In this document: positions 33,839-44,711 of the stretch, piece after piece | How the letters are laid out: every line of letters begins with the position of its first letter | Position numbering within the stretch: the stretch's first letter is position 1 | NCBI GenBank assembly: GCA_964017155.1 | Contig: OZ024867.1 | Coordinates: forward strand, 9,730,025-9,794,024 | Direction: 5' to 3' | DNA from: Oasisia sp. SBJ-2009 | Taxonomy: Eukaryota; Annelida; Polychaeta; Sabellida; Siboglinidae | DNA length: 64,000 nucleotides | Made by a program: the position numbers and the translations under genes | Notes under the pieces: model-generated | Databases searched by the model: none | What the model was told of the DNA's origin: nothing | The model's input: the letters and a program-made list of their open reading frames with translations, nothing else

Positions 33839-34890
33839 GTATGTGATCAAATTGTGTCATTCTTACTGATTGTTGTAAGAGTGAGTTGAAATTACATTGC
33901 TATTATGTATACTGCCATGTTTATAAACACTCCTGAAACTAATGCAGAGTTTTAGCTAAAAGCATGGACCTGGCTAATAAAGCTAATAATGACAAGCTTT
34001 ACTTATAAACTAACACATTAGCTCTAATCTATTTCCCCCATCAAGAATTATGTTCTTTTATGGCTACAAGTCCAGTACATGAAAATCTTGCATAGTCTAT
34101 CCAATAAACAGGTGTGTTTATTATCTATTCATCAAATAAAACATGAGTTTTCTGAACGTGATGATTAAACAAAACAAGTGCATCAACAAGCTAGCATGGA
34201 CTATTTGATAGGTTTTAATGAATGACTAGCAAATAAAATGAATGACTAGCAAATAAAATAAATGACTAGCAAATAAGGCAATAAAGAGTCAGTAGTTAAC
34301 CAGTGTGTGAATTGCTGAAATTGCAAGTTATTTAATGTCAAAGACTTAAATGTATGCCCAAAGTTGTAGGCTTTGGCAGTAGTGTGCGATCTGGTGTGAA
34401 AAGTGGAGATGCAGAAATGGAACCCGAGAGAGGTGATTATATATAACAGTTTACAGTTAATGTGTACGAGAAGTGTACTAATCATCCAGGACAATATTCA
34501 AGACTCATTTGCTATCACTTGCTTTTATGCTAATGTGATGTGTGGGCTGTGGACTGTACTTGCATGCAAGAAATGAATGACTAGCAAATAAGGCCATAAA
34601 GAGTCAATAGTTAACCAGAAATGGAGCCCGAGAGATGTGATTATATATAAACGTGTACTGTCAATGTGTTCTAGAAGTATACAAATCATACAGACAGTGT
34701 TTCTTAATCTGATGTCATCAATTGACTATTACTATGTATATAAATTAGAGAGATTATTATATTTGATTTTGCTTGGGTTCGTATAATTCTCTGTTACACA
34801 AACAAAGTTTTGTACTATCCAAAGCTGACAGTAAAAATTATGTAACTGTATCACAAAGGTGAACATGAAATGAGTTTGACTGCATTGATG
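33839..34890. other. no gene recognised
   Basis: AT-rich. Contains three iterations of AATGACTAGCAAATAAA at about 34222-34276 and a related block at 34573-34620. Confidence 0.4.
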
Positions 34891-34891
34891 T

Positions 34892-35790
34892 CAATCAATC
34901 AATCAATCAATCAATCACTTTATTGTCCTTAAAAAGGATATGCATTGTACAACTCATGATCTACAATATGTGGGATGGTCACAACAAAATGAATTCCAGA
35001 TGTATCCACTATAAGAACAGTTCAACCGGTTGACAGCAATATGAATCATTTAGCATTCAACATTCTGATGGCCACAGGCACAAAACTCCTGCTATAGCGA
35101 GATGTTTTACATTTTATACAACGGTATCTCCTTCGAGACGGAAGTACATGGAAGAACGTAGAGAGCGGGTGATCAGACTCAGTAGCGACAGCACGAGCTT
35201 TCTTCAAAATTGCATGGTCAATTATTTCGGAGAGCATTGGTGTAGGCAAGCCAATGATCTTGGCGGAAACGTGTGAGATTTTCAGAAGCCTGTTACGGTT
35301 TTTCACCGAAAGAGCAGGGTAGTAACAAATGCTGCAGTAGGTTATGAGAGGTTCAATTATGCTACGGTAAAGACGTAGAAGAAGTAGTGGATCAACGTAG
35401 AAAGCTCGTAACTTTCGAAGAACGTGCAGTCGCTGCTGAGACTTTTTCTGCACGGCTGTAACATGCTTTGTAAATGACAATTTTTCATCTAAGATAACAC
35501 CGAGGTACTTGAAAGAATCAACCTGTTCCACAGGTTCACCGTTGATGACAATAGGACTATTGACAGTTCTATTTCGACGGAAGTCAATGCACATTTCTTT
35601 GGTTTTGGACACATTCAGATATAGAAAATTGTTACTGCACCAACTCGAGAAACGTACCACTGAAGAAACATATGACTGGTATGAGACAAAATCACTCAAA
35701 AGAGCGAGCATGGCTGTATCATCAGAAAACCTCACATATTGGGTAGATGGATCCACACTCCGACCTTCGTTTACATTTATTGTCAATTTG
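34892..35790 (-). mobile_element. L2/CR1/Rex1-like LINE, 5'-truncated
   Basis: The minus-strand frame 35786-35046 (246 codons) holds RFSDDTAMLAL (reverse transcriptase FxDD block), SKTKEMCIDFRRNR, VDSFKYLGVILDEKLSFTKH, LRLYRSIIEPLITYC and the C-terminal RYRCIKCKTSRYSRSFVPVA. This is the C-terminal half of the ORF2 reverse transcriptase and its tail. The 3' end is AAGGACAATAAAGTGATTG with (ATTG)n at 34892-34917, a terminal repeat as in L2/CR1-type LINEs. The endonuclease and the front of the RT are absent (typical 5' truncation); the remaining frame is open. Confidence 0.85.
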
Positions 35791-35884
35791 TTCTCTCAAA
35801 TAACATATGTTGTTTCCAATGCAGTTCAGGAACGAACATATACCAAATTGAGTGCCAAAGAGACAATGCTGGCCTATGATTACT

Positions 35885-35964
35885 TTGGTTAAAAAGATGA
35901 AGTGAGATTGCCTGGTTAGTTATATTGGTTAAAAAGATGAAGTGAGATTGCCTGATTAGTTACA
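35885..35964. repeat. 40-bp direct duplication
   Basis: TTGGTTAAAAAGATGAAGTG begins both units (35885 and 35925). Confidence 0.9.
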
Positions 35965-36301
35965 TGTATTACAGTATGCAGGGAACACATTTTTTATTTG
36001 TAAAATAGAGTAATTGATATATTGTCATAGAAAATTAGTTAAACAAACTTTCAGTGAGAAACACAATACAAAAATTCCCTGTAACACTGGTTGAAAAATT
36101 ATGTATTATCTTCCTACAACCTCTGTGTTTGGATGATAAGTATGCTGTTGATGAATGATGTATTGCTTGTTTATAGAACGGTAGGTGCAGTAGATTCACA
36201 ATTTCTTCTGCTCAGTTATTTCACACAAACTTTTCTGTCCACATGAAGGCAAGAAAGAGATCCAGGAGTTTATGAGAAGGAACCCGTCAGTACAGTACCC
36301 A

Positions 36302-36866
36302 TAGTCTGGGAGCAGAGAGGGTTAACCCTGCATTGTTGTATTAAGTTATTTTTACTGTTGATTTTGGTAGCCAAGGGTCTCTATGTTCAAAAACTGCTTG
36401 ATGACATGTTGTCATCCTTGAGCAATTTGAGGAATTCAAGATGGCGTCCAAGATGGCCGCCGTTACATATAAATGACCATAGCTCCCGACCTGTTCATCA
36501 TAGGAAGGTGATTTTTGTTTCTATACCTAGGTTTTAGGGGTCAAGCTATCCATTAGAACTAAGTATTATGTTAATATCGTATTACATAATGGTAATTTCC
36601 AAGATGGCTGCCAAGATGGCCGCCGTAACACAAAAACTGGCATATCTCCTTAACTATTTACTCCAAATTAGTCGTGAAGGTGTCTATCACTGGCTATTTT
36701 GGAGTCACATCTATCTGTATCAGATCAAAGTTCATATACTGATGATGTCATCTAGAAATCCAAGATGGCTGCCAGTTTACAAGCACTGGTATATCTTCTA
36801 TACTATTCAATCTTGGGAAAAATATGAAAAGGTAAATGACCACAGGTGTTATATTATAACAAATGT
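36302..36866 (+). repeat. element A left terminal inverted repeat
   Basis: Landmarks in order: TTAACCCTGCATTGTTGTATT, TTTTGGTAGCCAAGGGTCTC, TTGATGACATGTTGTCATCC, AAGATGGCGTCCAAGATGGC, CCTAGGTTTTAGGGGTCAAG, CAAGATGGCTGCCAAGATGG and AGGTGTTATATTATAAC. All recur inverted at 40521-41218. Confidence 0.85.
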
Positions 36867-37014
36867 TCTTTAATTTTAAATCTGAATTATCACACAGACT
36901 ACGTACCAAAAGCATATTATACAATTCATATCTAAGGATGGCTACCACTTCACCAAGTAATTTACGCTGTTGTACATTGTGTTGCCCATGTGCATCGCAA
37001 AGACATGTAATCAA

Positions 37015-40000
37015 CTATGATGTCGGGTTACAGCAACCCTGATTATAGCAGATGCAAAATATTGTGCATTTCATGTTTGCATAGTTGCAACTACAAGCAC
37101 TTGGACTACATGGAGTAGTACTGTGGCATCCACATTTTATTAGACGTAGTACCATCCATGGGACTAGTTCGACTTCATCAGGGAGGATGACTGGTTGAAG
37201 GGACTTGTTTTGGTCATCATTTACCCAACCATATTCCGTTGAGTCCAACTCGGGTGGATTCTGCGCTTCCAGTGACTGCCATACCAAAGCCTGATTGTGA
37301 GCTATTTTAACATTTTCTTTGAATGCCTCAGTTTTTGGTGGCCAGGTACACAACTTCGGTGTTGATGACCCTTTGCCTGTTTTTGACAGCCGTACCTTTA
37401 ACATTGTCTCTGACATTGTACTACAGTTTGGTTGTCCATAGCACGCGGAAATGATGGAGGTAGCCTGTTGAATAACATATTCCATAGAATGCCCTGGTGC
37501 ACCCAACAAGTTAAGTGAGTGTCCCAATCGGAGTGTTTTGAGTACAGTGGCCTCTCCAATTCCAAAATAGGAGGCAACGGTGTCACAGCCAGAAAGTGCA
37601 TGTACCGGGAGTATTCCTTCGACTATCTCAGAATGCTTCTGCACAGTTTTGCCTATATCAACCACCGTCCTTCCTTTGATGGGGTACTCCATCAATACAA
37701 CATTCTTGAGATTTGCCATGTGAGGATAATGCAGCAACAGTACAAAGACGTCAGTGTCATCAGCAACAACAATGATTATGCTTTCTGCATTTTCCGCGGC
37801 ACAACTCAAGACCTGTTGGACAATGATGTTATCTGCTTCTTCGTGTGAAGTTGCCAGATCTGCCCGTGAGACGACAACTCCACCTTCACTGATTTCGATT
37901 GGCACCGGATCTGCTCCTGTTACCACTAACTTGTGATGTCGTGTGTTGTCCTCGTGAAACTTTTATCCTGGACTAGATCAGCAACTATCATTTGCATCAG
38001 TTGCTTCTTTTTTTGGAAGAGTTTAGTAGAATCTTCTGCGCTGGAAGTTTACTGTTGACTTGCAAATGATGAATCCTACTGACACCAGTTGCCCTACATC
38101 CTCTGGTAACACGCTTTGTGCTGTAATCATAGTATCTGTCAAATATCAGATACACGTCCTCGACCCGTAACCTTTTTGCTATGGCATATTTGAAGTTCGC
38201 TATATAGTCCTTGACAGACCCATCAGCAGACCAAGGAACTACCCAGAGTATTGCTGAGCCACCGAGTACACTAACATTTGCACCACCACCAACTCTATCA
38301 TTCACCTCAACTTGGAGAATTTTCTTCAATGTAGATTTCGATTTCGATTTCGCAATCCTCATCCTTTCATATCCTCCAGTATCATCAAACATGGACGTTG
38401 GAACTGACGCAAGTTCATGACCAAGCACATCCTTAATGTCAATGTCCCGCTCACAAGCCTGTAGGCCAATAACCCTTGAGTAAATCAAATTGGCATCAAA
38501 TACATTCACAGCTCCGACCTTCACATGCTTCCTTGCATGATCCATAGTAACAACCCTCTTCGTGATGGTTCCATAAAGTCCCTGCGGTAACCGACTTTCG
38601 AAAACCTTCATTTGTTCAGTTCCGATTGTGACAGCATTGTGGACATTGACTTCAGGTGAACCAATCTGGCCGCTAACTACATTGACTATACCACTGGGGT
38701 GTGCCGCAGAATCTAAAGGATTACTGCAAGTGTCGATTTTTTGTCTGATTCCACCTCGGTCTCTCTTGTCGTCAGCGATCCTAGCTTTTGCCTCTTCATT
38801 GTGTGTTGTCACCACCTTGCTTTCAATGTCCTCATCCGTCATGTCATCCAGATCAGATTCCAACCAGCTGCATGCATGCAGACTAAGGGCCCATACCTTC
38901 AGCGTTTCTGGCTTAAGCGTGATGCCAACTATCCCCCCAGGAGCATGGCCATACCGCATGTAGGTCGTCTCACTCATCATATCGCTCCAGATGCCATCAG
39001 AATGGTGCATGACATGCTCACCCTTCGTGAAGTGTGACACCACCTCCTGTAGGGATGGGACGATTAATCGCGGTTCCCGGTATTCGCCGTTTTAAGGCTC
39101 ACGGTTCGGTGCACCGTCGTCAGTTTGCGTACCGCGGTTTTTTTCGATTTTGATAAATGGCACATCATCATCGCCTAATCGGTGTTTCCGTACATGGCGA
39201 ACATGGCCACCACTGATGGCCACCGTCGATGGTTACGCGTAACTCTATGATTACTGTAATATCCATATTGTGTATGATTACAGTTCAGAAACTTGCGTGT
39301 GATTAAAGTTTAAAAACGTAGGCTAAGTACTAGGTTAGTTTAGGATAAAACCGGAATCCATTATCGACGTAACGCCACGGTAATCTACGCCTACGCCGCC
39401 TTCGCGTAACGGTCGTCGGCGATGTCGACTTTAGTTTAGCAAGATTTTGATTTGTAAATATTATTCGTCACAGCAATTTAAATGATTTAATTTTATGACC
39501 TAGATTATGTATATGGAATATGAGTTAGTAGAGAGGAAGTTTCGTGGCTGTAGGAGGTCGTTTTCATGATTAGATCAGAAAGTAAAAGATCGTTTTGCGG
39601 TACTGGAAAGAAAAACAAAATGGCGACCGCGGTGCGATTACCCAGACGCCGTGAGGTGGCAGCACTGTTTAGCCACTAAATTAACTGAGAATAGTATTTA
39701 TATCAAATATTAAAAAAAAAAAAAAATGAGGATACTCTTTATCACATATTATTTTTAAAAAAATTCAAAAGTAAACTTATACTGAAACGTGTCACACATA
39801 AAATAAACAGAATAAATATGTTTTGTCAATCATTTTTATGTTGTCTCATTTATTATTTTCTCCTTTTTATTTTGTGTATTTTACTACTTAGTGGTTGTAA
39901 GCGCCCCCTAGTGGTGATGCTAGTCGTTGTAAGCGCCCCCTAGTGTTGAATGTTGCAAACCCCTCACGAGAGACCACCCCTTTTTTAAGACTGCCCCACT

Positions 40001-40600
40001 CTGATCTGGGGGAGCGGTCTTAAATGAGGGGTTCCACTGTACTGCACTTAAAATTGTTCATTAAAAATGTTGTGTGATAGGTGGCGTGGTTGTGAAAAGT
40101 ATCGTGAATATATCGAACCGTGGGTCAAATATCGAAAATCGAACCGAAAATTTAAAATATGTATCGTCCCATCCCTAACCTCTTGTGGTAGCCGTTCCAT
40201 CTCACGAAGGTAGCACAACCCATATCTCGTATAGGTCACATGCCCCGCAGCAATGAAGTATTTGCATTTGCATTTGCTTGTAGGATGCCAGATGAAGTGG
40301 CCAGTCACCTTCGCACTCAGCCCGTACGAACATCATGGTGAGCAGGACAGGTTTTATCAAGACATCGACCCAAAGTTTGGTAGTTTGTCTCTTGCTGGCT
40401 TCGGTTTCGAGAATTTGCATGAGGTCACCACTGCAATGTAGTGGTTTATCCTGAATGATTCCGCGAAATGCCTCTTCAGCTACCATTCGTAATTTTCTGA
40501 CGTTCTGGGGAAACTTTTTTGTTATAATATAACACCTGTGGTCGTCTACCTTTTCATATTTTCCCCAAGATTGAATAGTATAGAAGATATACCAGTGCTT
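37015..40600 (-). pseudogene. element A protein: XPG/FEN-like nuclease plus CXC tail (broken)
   Basis: Minus-strand reading: VRKLRMVAEEAFRG, CSGDLMQILETEASKRQTTK, WVDVLIKPVLLTM and DWPLHLASYKQM, then after a shift FIAAGHVTYTRYGLCYLREM and ERLPQEV. The 1128-bp MITE interrupts here; the frame continues as VSHFTKGEHVMHH. The 348-codon frame (39043-37997) includes VFDANLIYSRVIGL near residue 181 and FDRYYDYSTK at 301. The 303-codon frame (37926-37015) has HEEAD at 28-32, ADDTDV at 55-60, LSGCDTVASYFGIGEATVLK at about 111-130, and Cys-rich CGC...CSC...CTIFCIC at 265-300. The acidic residues and the GCD...GIG block match the layout of XPG/FEN nucleases. Shifts lie near 40265, at an A-run near 38010, and near 37928. 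Confidence 0.75.
39050..40177. mobile_element. non-autonomous hAT element (MITE) inserted in element A gene
   Basis: Terminal inverted repeats TAGGGATGGGACGAT (39050-39064) and ATCGTCCCATCCCTA (40163-40177). Flanked by an 8-bp duplication, ACCTCCTG (39042-39049) and ACCTCTTG (40178-40185), with one mismatch. TAGGG-type ends with an 8-bp duplication are the hAT signature. The 1128-bp interior has no transposase. It lies between the Glu-Val and Val-Ser codons, and the host frame is in phase across the site if it is removed. Confidence 0.92.
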
Positions 40601-41218
40601 GTAAACTGATAGCCATCTTGGATTTCTAGATGACATCATCAGTATATGGATGACCCCTAAAACCTAGGTATAGAGACAAACATCACCTTCCTAGGGTGAA
40701 TACGTAGGGAGTTATGGTCATTTATAGGTAATGGCGGCCATATTGGACGCCATCTTGGATTTCTAGATGACATCATCAGTATATGAACTTTGATCTGATA
40801 CAGATAGATGTATCTCCAAAATACCCAGTGATAAACACCTTCACAACTAATTTGGAGTAAATAGTTAAGGAGAGTTAGTGTTACGGCGGCCATCTTGGCA
40901 GCCATCTTGGAAATTACCATTATGTAATACGATATTAACATAATACTCAGTTCTAGTGAATAGCTTGACCCCTAAAACCTAGGTATAGAGACAAACATCA
41001 CCTTCCTAGGGTGAATAGGTAGGGAGTTATGGTCATTTATAGGTAATGGTGGCATCATGGACGCCATCTTGGATTTCTCAAATTGCTCAAGGATGACAAC
41101 ATGTCATCAAGCAGTTTCTGAAAACAGAGACCCTTGGCTACCAAAATCAACAGTAAAAAAAAACTTAATACAACAATGCAAGGTTAAGGGGAAAAAATGG
41201 CATTTGGCTCCTAGACTA
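40521..41218 (-). repeat. element A right terminal inverted repeat
   Basis: Reverse complement of 36302-36866 with an internal duplication: the segment CCCTAAAACCTAGGTATAGAG occurs twice (about 40653 and 40971), each followed by the ATGGCGGCC/ATGGTGGC and CGCCATCTTGGATTTCT motifs. Confidence 0.85.
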
Positions 41219-41264
41219 CCATGGACTGTCATCAAGACTAAAATAATCAACATGAGGAGACAGA

Positions 41265-41410
41265 GACAGGAAAGATTGAAGAAAAGACTGAACTCTGTTT
41301 GTGAACATGGCTGCATAGCACACAGCCTTTCCTTTTTGCTGGTGGACAATTTCATGAAAGTTGTGAAGGAGATGTTTCCAGACAGTGAAACGGCCAAGAA
41401 ATTTTCCTAA
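41265..41410 (+). pseudogene. hAT-type zinc-finger protein fragment (C-terminal part of relic)
   Basis: LSFLLVDNFMKVVKEMFPDS, then ETAKKFS and a stop, matching LFFRLADHLMKVVKKMFLDS in the copies at 3 and 17 kb. Lies immediately outside the right end of element A. Confidence 0.5.
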
Positions 41411-41757
41411 AGCTATATACAGGACGTATATATATTCAACAATTGGAGGGGTTAACTATATGGAGGTCGACTATTTAGGTTTTTGTAAGGGGTATCGGTG
41501 TGTGATGGTTTACAGATGAATTGCTCAGCCAGTTTTAGATTTTTGCATTGTAAACTGTGGAGATCCACCATTGAGCATTTGAATTGGATGAGAATTATCA
41601 CCTGGTCTTGAAATAGCAAATCACAACTATTCTATTGAAGCATTTGAATCCTGACCTACCTAAGCAAGCCGAGGATCTGGGCTGACCATTGCACTGGTCA
41701 ATAGGGCACCAAAGCATGCACGAAGATGGCAGCATTTCTTTTGAAGAAGAAATGCTG

Positions 41758-42195
41758 AGAAACATCTCCAGGCGTGGGTCACCGATCTGTACTGGAGAAG
41801 TAGAAATATCTCCAGGCGTGGGTCACCGATCTGGACTGGAGAAGTAGAAATATCTCCAGGCGTGGGTCACTGATCTGGACTGGAGAAGTAGAAATATCTC
41901 CAGGCGTGGGTCACTGATCTGGACTGGAGAAGTAGAAATATCTCCAGGCGTGGGTCACCGATCTGGACTGGAGAAGTAGAAATATGTCCAGGCGTGGGTC
42001 ACTGATCTGGACTGGAGAAGTAGACATATATCCAGGCGTGGGTCACCGATCTGGACTGGAGAAGTAGAAATATCTCCAGGCGTGGGTCACCGATCTGGAC
42101 TGGAGAAGTAGAAATATCTCCAGGCGTGGGTCACCGATCTGGACTGGAGAAGTAGACATATCTCCAGGCGTGGGTCACCGATCTGGTCTGGATAA
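41758..42195. repeat. 44-bp minisatellite derived from zinc-finger coding sequence
   Basis: Ten units around AAATATCTCCAGGCGTGGGT and CACCGATCTGGACTGGAGAA. In one frame a unit reads QAWVTDLDWRSR, corresponding to YAGWVADLTWISRSDRG of the zinc-finger relics. The last unit continues into 42196-42310 as SDTGLSHAFCRVYNSQFSV. Confidence 0.92.
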
Positions 42196-42310
42196 TTAGA
42201 AGTGACACAGGATTGTCACATGCGTTTTGTCGCGTATACAACTCACAGTTTAGTGTTGCTGCAGGATGCAAAAATGATGCAATTCGCCAGCGCCAACATC
42301 CCTACATGTG
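42196..42310 (+). pseudogene. hAT-type zinc-finger fragment after the 44-bp array
   Basis: SDTGLSHAFCRVYNSQFSVA, then AGCKNDAIRQRQHPYM. The finger cysteines and histidines are partly retained (FCRVY in place of FCRVC). Frame lost after 42310. Confidence 0.5.
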
Positions 42311-42456
42311 AACCTTGACTGAGTGTCAAGTGAACAATCGTGCCACTTCACTTTTTGTGGTATTCACCAGCCAAAGCCCCAGTCCTCTTCTTGATTCTCA
42401 ACAGATAGGGTGATGGAATAGATAAATCACCCGCAAACTAAATACAGTGAACCCTG

Positions 42457-42834
42457 TTGACCATCATCCTTTTGGGTATCAGCCAACCAAACCACAATGA
42501 CAGCAGACCAACTTCATGTGTGTCCACCAGTCAGGACAATTGTAGTGGAGTAGATGTCATAGTGAATACTCAGAGTAGTAATGAGACAAGTGTTAGGGTA
42601 GTTACAACACCACAATGGGAGTTTGACCAGGCAAGACACAGAGGTGTTATTCCAGCCTCCAGGTCCACTAGTGAGGACAATAACAATGGAGTAGGTGTCA
42701 AAGCAGACACTCTGTGTAGTACTGGGGCAAATGTCAAAGTAAGCACAATAGCAGAAGCACTTTGGACTACTGACCAACAATCACACCCAGGTGATTATGA
42801 GCCAATAGCATTATCCAATAGCATTCTATTTTAA
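42457..42834 (+). CDS. hypothetical ORF with two internal repeats
   Basis: About 121 codons without an obvious family. Two related stretches: CVSTSQDNCSGVDVIVNTQS (with VRVVTTPQWEFDQARHRG) and SRSTSEDNNNGVGVKADTLC (with VKVSTIAEALWTTDQQSHPG). The duplication is visible at DNA level (GGACAATAACAATGGAGTAG against GGACAATTGTAGTGGAGTAG). A possible 5' splice site, CCCAG/GTGATT, ends the second repeat. It may be an exon or an old duplicated frame. Confidence 0.3.
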   Translation: MTIILLGISQPNHNDSRPTSCVSTSQDNCSGVDVIVNTQSSNETSVRVVTTPQWEFDQARHRGVIPASRSTSEDNNNGVGVKADTLCSTGANVKVSTIAEALWTTDQQSHPGDYEPIALSNSILF

Positions 42835-43540
42835 CATCCACAATAGAATGCTATTTTATCCACACAGATTCCATAAATATGGCTGCGATTTGTGGATGCG
42901 TCAAGCATCTCGAGCGATTCCAACATTGCGGAACGCAGTGCATTTAGCTCTGATTCTGACAGTCCCGTAAGATGGGAGCACTGTAGGATTCCCTTATTAT
43001 TAGCTTATTTTTACAAGCAGCATTTCTAAGTGTCGAATCTAAATGCTCTGAGCATGGGCCGTGGTTCATTCATGTCAATCATGAATGAATTGTACGCTTA
43101 TGACCAACACAGCGGCACTAATATAATCAGATATGCCACAAATTTAACAATAATTGTGGTCAAAAATATTAAATCAGTGATGCATTATTTATTCTTGCAA
43201 AAACTTGCTTCTTCTTCGTACTTAGCAGCCAAACTAGTGTTTTTAGTAACTAATAACTGAGGTTCCTCAGTTAAACAATAACATAAATAAATAGTTATCT
43301 ATCTATCTACAAACTATACCTTAGTATATTACTGTTGAGTTATTATATTGCTAGTTTCTTAATTCAAGTAAACATTTTCTGGTTATTTCTTTACTTAATT
43401 TTTCTTACAAAATAATTCAATACTATTGTCTGACGTAACACAGATTTATAATTAGACATGTAGTAGACACTAGCTGCCAAGTATGGTTTTCACTTTCAGC
43501 ACAGTCTTAGTAAGAACTTGAAGTGTTAAAGATATTTTCA
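42835..43540. other. no gene recognised
   Basis: AT-rich. Contains a small inverted repeat around 42817-42857 (CAATAGCATTCTATTTT against AATAGAATGCTATTTT). Confidence 0.4.
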
Positions 43541-44600
43541 TCTGATGAGACCTACTTACAAATCAGAAGAACTTTACTTCCTGAAGGAAGAGTTAGACCT
43601 CCTGCTCTGCCAGAATTAGTGATTCTGACCAACCGCCTCCTTCTACAGCTAAAGTTGCTTCAATATGAAGGCTGCACAATTTCAAATGAAGTGAGTTTTT
43701 AAATGGCAGTTTGGACACTCTACATCAAGTTCACTTCTTGTACCAGGAGTGTGTTATTAATATTATAATGAACACATAGTGAATAACAATATTAACAATA
43801 CAATTATTCACTCACAACATATTATGCAAATCTATCATGCATATACAGACACACAAACACACACGCATCAAATAGGTATTTATTTTTAGGATGCTGCATG
43901 GTTTGAGTGACACTTCCCCCAGTGTTAGCTACCACTCAAATCAACTGCGTTGTGAACTTGTTCGGCTGCTGAACAGGATCCAGAGCTTGCACCAAGAAGG
44001 GGCAGACATTGAATCATTCCTGCAGGAGAGAATTTACTTTGATTTTGTGTCACTGTCTAGAATGGGTTTGAAGAGAGAACAACTCATGCAAGAGAGTGTG
44101 TCAGCATCTATTATGGCGGATGAACCAGTGACACAAGGAGTCATTGTAGATATAGAAAACTTCCGAAGTAAGGAACATCTGCCAGAGAAGTTCACCTTTG
44201 AGTAGATTAGGAAGTTAACACAGTGGTTTGAATCAGACCAAATGGTCAAAAACTTGAAACAGATGATAACCTCTTATCACACATTAATGAAAAAGAAGAA
44301 ACAGGAGCCAGAAAACCTTGCAGTCTTCCTTGCAACTCCTTTCCGGGTGTACCACACCCAAACACACAAAAAACAAGATTCTGCCACCAGCCAGAGAAAC
44401 TGAGAATAAGCTGAAGAAGGAAAATGCATTGTTAGCAGAGCGTTCTGTAAAACTGATAGAGGAGATTGCTATGCTCAAAGCTACAATCCAATATTTATCA
44501 GATGCAAGAAAACAAATGTTACAGCAACAGGATGATAACAAGCAACTGCATCAAGAGATCAGCAAACTGCAGGAGAAAAATATACAAAAAAACTACTAAG
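43541..44600 (+). pseudogene. broken coiled-coil gene upstream of the TatD relic
   Basis: A first segment reads IRRTLLPEGRVRPPALPELV and ILTNRLLLQLKLLQYEGC, ending at a good 5' splice site (GAA/GTGAGT, 43689). A 3' splice site (TTATTTTTAG) precedes 43890. The second segment has SNQLRCELVRLLNRIQSLHQ and FDFVSLSRMGLKREQLMQES, then after a stop a coiled coil (ENKLKKENALLAERSVKLIE, LQQQDDNKQLHQEISKLQEK). The exon phases do not match and stops interrupt it, so it is probably dead. Confidence 0.35.
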
Positions 44601-44711
44601 AAAAAGAACAGAAAACAATTGCACCAGTGTCGAACTTCGCACTACATGAGCTATCATGGATTATTTTGTTTTTTATTTTATTTATATATGTTGTTTGTTT
44701 TATTCATTTAG

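Larger units (their letters stand above)
36302..41218 (-). mobile_element. long-TIR DNA transposon, element A (Academ-like)
   Basis: Tips are TAGTCTGGGAGC at 36302 and, on the other strand, TAGTCTAGGAGC ending at 41218 (11 of 12 match). CCA flanks both ends (36299-36301 and 41219-41221). Arms of about 565 and 700 bp are inverted and rich in CCAAGATGGCNGCC. The minus-strand gene inside encodes an XPG/FEN-like nuclease with a CXC tail. The first bases TAGTCY match element B. The element is inactive: its gene has three frameshifts and a MITE insertion, and the N-terminal Cys-rich half is missing. Confidence 0.75.

Noticed and set aside
37519..38963. Plus-strand frames opposite the element A nuclease
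   Set aside because: Shadows of the minus-strand gene.
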